From Chloroflexi bacterium UBA6265 (GTDB lineage Bacteria > Chloroflexota > Chloroflexia > Thermomicrobiales > UBA6265), in NCBI GenBank assembly GCA_002440805.1, contig DJVD01000103.1:374-8051 (forward strand): a stretch of 7,678 nt of DNA, read 5' to 3'. The notes beneath the pieces were generated by a model. That model was not told where the DNA came from, made no database searches, and saw only the letters and a program-made list of their open reading frames with translations. Made by a program: the position numbers and the translations under genes. Of the stretch, positions 5,480 through 7,678 are shown piece by piece. Position 1 is the stretch's first letter. Each line of letters begins with the position of its first letter.

Positions 5480-6481
5480 ATGAGGAAATTGTTCACTGTT
5501 CTTTTTGCTATGGGCATCATGATGTCCGGTTTGATGACCGCGGCCGCGCAGGATGTGCCATCCGCCGTGGCGACCGGGTTCGATACCCCCGCTACCTGGA
5601 TCGACGAGCGCGGAAACGAAGTGGCCACTGTTGAAGTCACCGGCATCGAAAGCGACTGGGACGGGTACAGCGAGTATTCCAGGCCCGAGCGCGGCTACAT
5701 GTACGTGGCTGTGAGCTATTCGGTTACCAATATTTCCGGGGCGTCGATGATTGTGGAGCCGTACGACTTCAGCTTGCTGGACGTGTATGGTCGCAATAAT
5801 GGCAGTGCCTATGTATCGCTGGCGGATGATGCCACCGATGAGATCTTTGAGGACGATCGCGCCCTGGCCGCCGATGAAGTGGCTGAGCTGACGCAGATCT
5901 TCCAGATCCCGGCTGATGTGGCTCCTGCCGCGTTAATGTGGCAGCCGGATAGCGGCATGTTGGTGATGGTGGATATTAGCGAGGGCAGCATTGAGAACAG
6001 TGCGCTGGCCAACGGCCTGAATGCACCTGCTACCTGGACCGACGACCGCGGCAATCCGGTTGCGACGTTTGAAGTTACCGGTATCACCTCCGACTGGCAG
6101 GATTACGACGAGTTCTACGAGCCAGAGCGCGGCATGGTGTACGTGGCCCTGGATATCAAGGTCACAAATGTTTCGGACTCGAGCCTGATCGTGGAACCGT
6201 ATGACTTCTCGCTGATGGATGTTACCGGCATGAACAATGGCCGCAGTTGGGCGCAGGCCGCCCAGGGCGTGGATCCGCTGTTCACCGATGATGTGCCGCT
6301 GGCCGCGGGCGAAAGCTATGAAGGCACAGTCGTGTTCGAACTGTTGGCCGATACCCAGCCTGCCGTGTTCAGCTGGCAGCCGGATTCCGGCTTGCTGCAC
6401 ATCGTGAACCTGAGCGAAGGCAGCGTTCCGACCGAGGCGACGCCGACTGAAGGCACGCCTGTTGCCACCCCGGCGAGCTAG
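5480..6481 (+). CDS. Secreted protein with two tandem DUF4352-like domains
   Basis: This 333-aa protein starts with a Sec signal peptide (MRKLFTVLFAMGIMMSGLMT, then AAA at 21-23 before Gln24). Two copies of one domain follow, residues 34-170 and 180-315, in register at a 146-residue offset. Shared blocks are PATWxDxRGN, EVTGIxSDW, PERGxxYVAx, VTNxSxxSxIVEPYDFSL followed by MDV or LDV, NNG, and WQPDSGxLxxVxxSEGS. The pattern (a VxN core, a G in the middle, a late WQPD strand) resembles DUF4352 and related immunoglobulin-like extracellular domains; I infer this from pattern only. The tail is Thr/Pro/Ala-rich (TPTEGTPVATPAS) with no LPxTG or membrane anchor, so the protein is likely released or loosely attached. 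AAGGA lies 6 bases before ATG 5480. No catalytic residues are seen; adhesion or ligand binding is possible. Confidence 0.88.
   Translation: MRKLFTVLFAMGIMMSGLMTAAAQDVPSAVATGFDTPATWIDERGNEVATVEVTGIESDWDGYSEYSRPERGYMYVAVSYSVTNISGASMIVEPYDFSLLDVYGRNNGSAYVSLADDATDEIFEDDRALAADEVAELTQIFQIPADVAPAALMWQPDSGMLVMVDISEGSIENSALANGLNAPATWTDDRGNPVATFEVTGITSDWQDYDEFYEPERGMVYVALDIKVTNVSDSSLIVEPYDFSLMDVTGMNNGRSWAQAAQGVDPLFTDDVPLAAGESYEGTVVFELLADTQPAVFSWQPDSGLLHIVNLSEGSVPTEATPTEGTPVATPAS
5579..6424 (+). repeat. Tandem intragenic domain duplication
   Basis: Codons 34-170 and 180-315 encode the same domain twice with a 438-base offset. Some blocks are close to identical in protein, for instance IVEPYDFSL in both copies. 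The DNA has diverged, so the duplication is not recent. A third, more divergent copy is the separate gene at 6663-7175. Confidence 0.85.
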
Positions 6482-6524
6482 TCGCCAAAGCGGTATTCCA
6501 CCCGGTTGAACACGCCTCAATTGC

Positions 6525-6556
6525 GACCGCTGCAGGGCACATGCCTTGCAGCGGTT
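6525..6556 (+). terminator. Strong stem-loop terminator after the two-domain gene
   Basis: ACCGCTGCAGGGC (6526-6538) pairs with GCCTTGCAGCGGT (6543-6555), thirteen pairs with a single G-U and a 4-base loop ACAT; a G-U at 6525/6556 can extend it. It begins 44 bases after the stop and is followed by the T-rich run TTCGTTGATTAATT, consistent with an intrinsic terminator. Confidence 0.65.
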
Positions 6557-6558
6557 CG

Positions 6559-6605
6559 TTGATTAATTGGCCGAGAAATGGCTGTATTTTGTTTACAGCT
6601 ATGCT
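6559..6605 (+). promoter_or_regulatory. AT-rich stretch, probable promoter region of the single-domain gene
   Basis: After the terminator the sequence becomes clearly AT-rich. It contains TTGATT (6559-6564), TATTTT (6585-6590), TTTACA (6592-6597) and TATGCT (6600-6605). No pair is spaced ideally, so I mark the region rather than individual boxes. The gene starts at 6663. Confidence 0.3.
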
Positions 6606-6662
6606 ACCGTACGAGAAACACATCGGCTGGACAATTAGGTTATTCGCAGAAGGAGCAAGGTC

Positions 6663-7175
6663 ATGAAATTCCTCATTCGTGTTGGTATTTTGCTCGTTCT
6701 CCTCATGTCGCCAGGGTTGATGGCCACCGCCCAAACCCCGGAGGCAGTATCGGGTGAACCGAGTTCGTTCGCATCCGGTTTGAACCAGCCAGCAACCTTC
6801 TTCGACGATCGTGGCAATCCGGTGTTCGAGATCATGGTCACCGGCATGGAACGCGATTGGCAATCGGAAGATGAGTACACAGTTGCCGAACGTGGCATGA
6901 CCTTCGTCAAGATCGATTTCGCGTTTACCAATCTCTCGGATCGTGCCGAAATTGTCTCCCCATACGTGGTCATGCTGGTAGATAACATGGGGCTGACCGC
7001 CCAGCAGGTATATATCTCCGACGATCCAACCATCTTCACCGAGGATGTTGCCGTTGAGCCCGGTGCAACGGTGGAAGGTAGCCTGGTGTACTCGATCTAT
7101 ACGGATCTCGAGCCGAACCTGATTGTGTGGCAACCGGATTACAACCTTTACGTCATCATTCATATCGGCGAATAG
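6663..7175 (+). CDS. Secreted single-domain paralogue of the DUF4352-like protein
   Basis: A 170-aa protein with a Sec signal peptide (charged MKFLIR, hydrophobic core ILLVLLMS, ATA at 21-23 before Gln24), then one domain at residues 38-169. It shares blocks with both copies in the gene before it: PATFFDDRGNP (43-53), VTGMERDW, AERGMTFV, FTNLSD, IVSPY, FTEDV and WQPDYNLYVIIHIGE near the end. It has no Thr/Pro tail. GAAGGAG (6649-6655) is 7 bases before ATG 6663. A strong terminator separates it from its paralogue, so it is probably expressed as its own unit. It arose by gene duplication of the same domain; its copy is more diverged than the two tandem copies are from each other. Function is unknown. 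Confidence 0.87.
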   Translation: MKFLIRVGILLVLLMSPGLMATAQTPEAVSGEPSSFASGLNQPATFFDDRGNPVFEIMVTGMERDWQSEDEYTVAERGMTFVKIDFAFTNLSDRAEIVSPYVVMLVDNMGLTAQQVYISDDPTIFTEDVAVEPGATVEGSLVYSIYTDLEPNLIVWQPDYNLYVIIHIGE

Positions 7176-7205
7176 CTTCCGAAGCTCTCATCGTACGAAC
7201 ATGAA

Positions 7206-7244
7206 AACAGCCCGCCGTGATCATCGTGATCACCGCGGGCTGTT
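7206..7244. terminator. Long bidirectional intrinsic terminator
   Basis: AACAGCCCGC (7206-7215) pairs with GCGGGCTGTT (7235-7244), and after one C-C mismatch GTGATCA (7217-7223) pairs with TGATCAC (7227-7233) around a TCG triloop, 17 pairs in all. On the minus strand the stem is followed by a T-run (the AAAA at 7204-7207 read in reverse), which suits the gene ending at 7254. On the plus strand it lies 30 bases after the single-domain gene. It serves both converging genes. Confidence 0.8.
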
Positions 7245-7253
7245 GTGGTGTGG

Positions 7254-7678
7254 CTAGTCGTTCGAACGGCGCAGGACGAAGGCCGAGAGCATGATCACAA
7301 CGATGCAGGCGGCGGCGAGCAGCGTCACCATCGGCATCATGCCGGCGCCGCCGGCACCGGTGCTGGGCAATGCGCTTACCGTGGGACCGGCGGTAGCCGT
7401 GGGATCGACCGTTGGCGTTGTGCCGGGGTCACTCGTGGCCGTCATGCCCGTAGTGGCAGTGGCGGTCGGCGTATTCGTCGACGATGGTGAAGGTGTGACA
7501 CCCGGTGAATCGGTAGACGTTGGCGAAGGCGTGGTGGTTGGCACATCCGTCTCGGTCGGGGACGGTGTAACCGTGACGTCAGTGGTTCCCGTGGGAGATG
7601 GCGTTATCTCGACGGTTCCGGTTGGCGTTGGCGTGATCGGTACCGTGGGAGATGGCGTAGGTGTGTCCGTCGCAGTTG
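7254..7678 (-). CDS. Thr/Pro-rich surface protein with LPSTG sorting signal, 5' end outside window
   Basis: The minus-strand frame is open from the window edge to the TAG at 7254-7256. It encodes the last 140 or so residues of a larger protein. The visible part begins with a stalk of Thr, Pro, Ser and Val in TPSPT repeats. It ends with LPSTG (7356-7370), a Gly/Ala spacer (GAGGAGMMP), a hydrophobic helix (MVTLLAAACIVVIMLSAFVL) and a charged tail RRSND. That order is the classical cell-wall sorting signal, cleaved between Thr and Gly by a sortase. In a Chloroflexota cell the anchor target is less clear, and the helix alone could hold the protein in the membrane. A GTG at 7544 is not needed as a start, because the repeat pattern continues upstream to the window edge. 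The functional domain is not visible. Confidence 0.82.
   Translation of the reverse strand, partial: TATDTPTPSPTVPITPTPTGTVEITPSPTGTTDVTVTPSPTETDVPTTTPSPTSTDSPGVTPSPSSTNTPTATATTGMTATSDPGTTPTVDPTATAGPTVSALPSTGAGGAGMMPMVTLLAAACIVVIMLSAFVLRRSND
7482..7658 (-). repeat. TPSPT stalk repeats with a 12-residue period
   Basis: TPSPT-like units recur at least six times. The last four start at 12-residue (36-base) intervals, while the earlier spacings are 8 and 10 residues. In DNA this appears as repeated plus-strand words such as GTGGGAGATGGCGT and GTTGGCGAAGGCGT. It is a coding stalk repeat, not a CRISPR array. Confidence 0.7.

Noticed and set aside
6369..7163. A 264-codon minus-strand open frame opposite the single-domain secreted gene
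   Set aside because: It crosses the terminator at 6525-6556 and lies antisense to a gene with a clear signal peptide and ribosome binding site. Similar short shadows opposite each domain copy arise because the coding repeats are alike.
7482..7678. Repeated DNA words at the window end resembling a CRISPR or minisatellite array
   Set aside because: The words are degenerate, of uneven period and in frame with a Thr/Pro stalk, so they are coding repeats.

Overview
The window looks like a GC-rich bacterial chromosome segment, probably from the Chloroflexota (Thermomicrobia / Sphaerobacter-like lineages). This is an inference. It rests on exported proteins with Pro/Thr/Ser/Ala-rich linkers and tails (SPVA, TPVA), a short-linker cupredoxin next to a Tat-exported multicopper oxidase, and an LPSTG-ended surface protein with a TPSPT stalk. 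No rRNA, tRNA or CRISPR was recognised.

Region 1 (1-3248, plus strand) is a copper and redox block. It starts with the 3' part of a secreted cupredoxin-like protein. A 170-base gap follows, holding a perfect 14-bp inverted repeat. Next comes a multicopper oxidase with two oxidase domains and a third, C-terminal plastocyanin-like domain that keeps its own type 1 copper ligands. After a 411-base non-coding stretch with a candidate promoter lies an OsmC/Ohr-family gene with both redox cysteines.

Region 2 (3447-5301, minus strand) is a tight three-gene operon: a 78-aa helical protein, a 63-aa protein with one C-terminal membrane helix, and a phage-type terminase large subunit (ATPase plus RNase H-like nuclease). 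All the junctions overlap. No portal, capsid or integrase gene is present in the window, so this is either a phage/GTA remnant or a domesticated cassette. The Walker B aspartate of the terminase reads as asparagine.

Region 3 (5480-7175, plus strand) carries two secreted proteins of one family, which I compare to DUF4352-like immunoglobulin-fold domains. The first has two tandem copies of the domain and the second has one. A strong hairpin terminator separates them.

Region 4 (7254-7678, minus strand) is the C-terminal end of a Thr/Pro/Ser-rich surface protein with an LPSTG sorting signal. It converges on region 3 at a long, probably bidirectional terminator.

The common theme is export. Five of the eight genes encode proteins that appear exported, surface-attached or membrane-bound. 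The copper block plausibly works as an extracytoplasmic oxidase plus electron or copper carrier. I see no direct link between the terminase operon and its neighbours.
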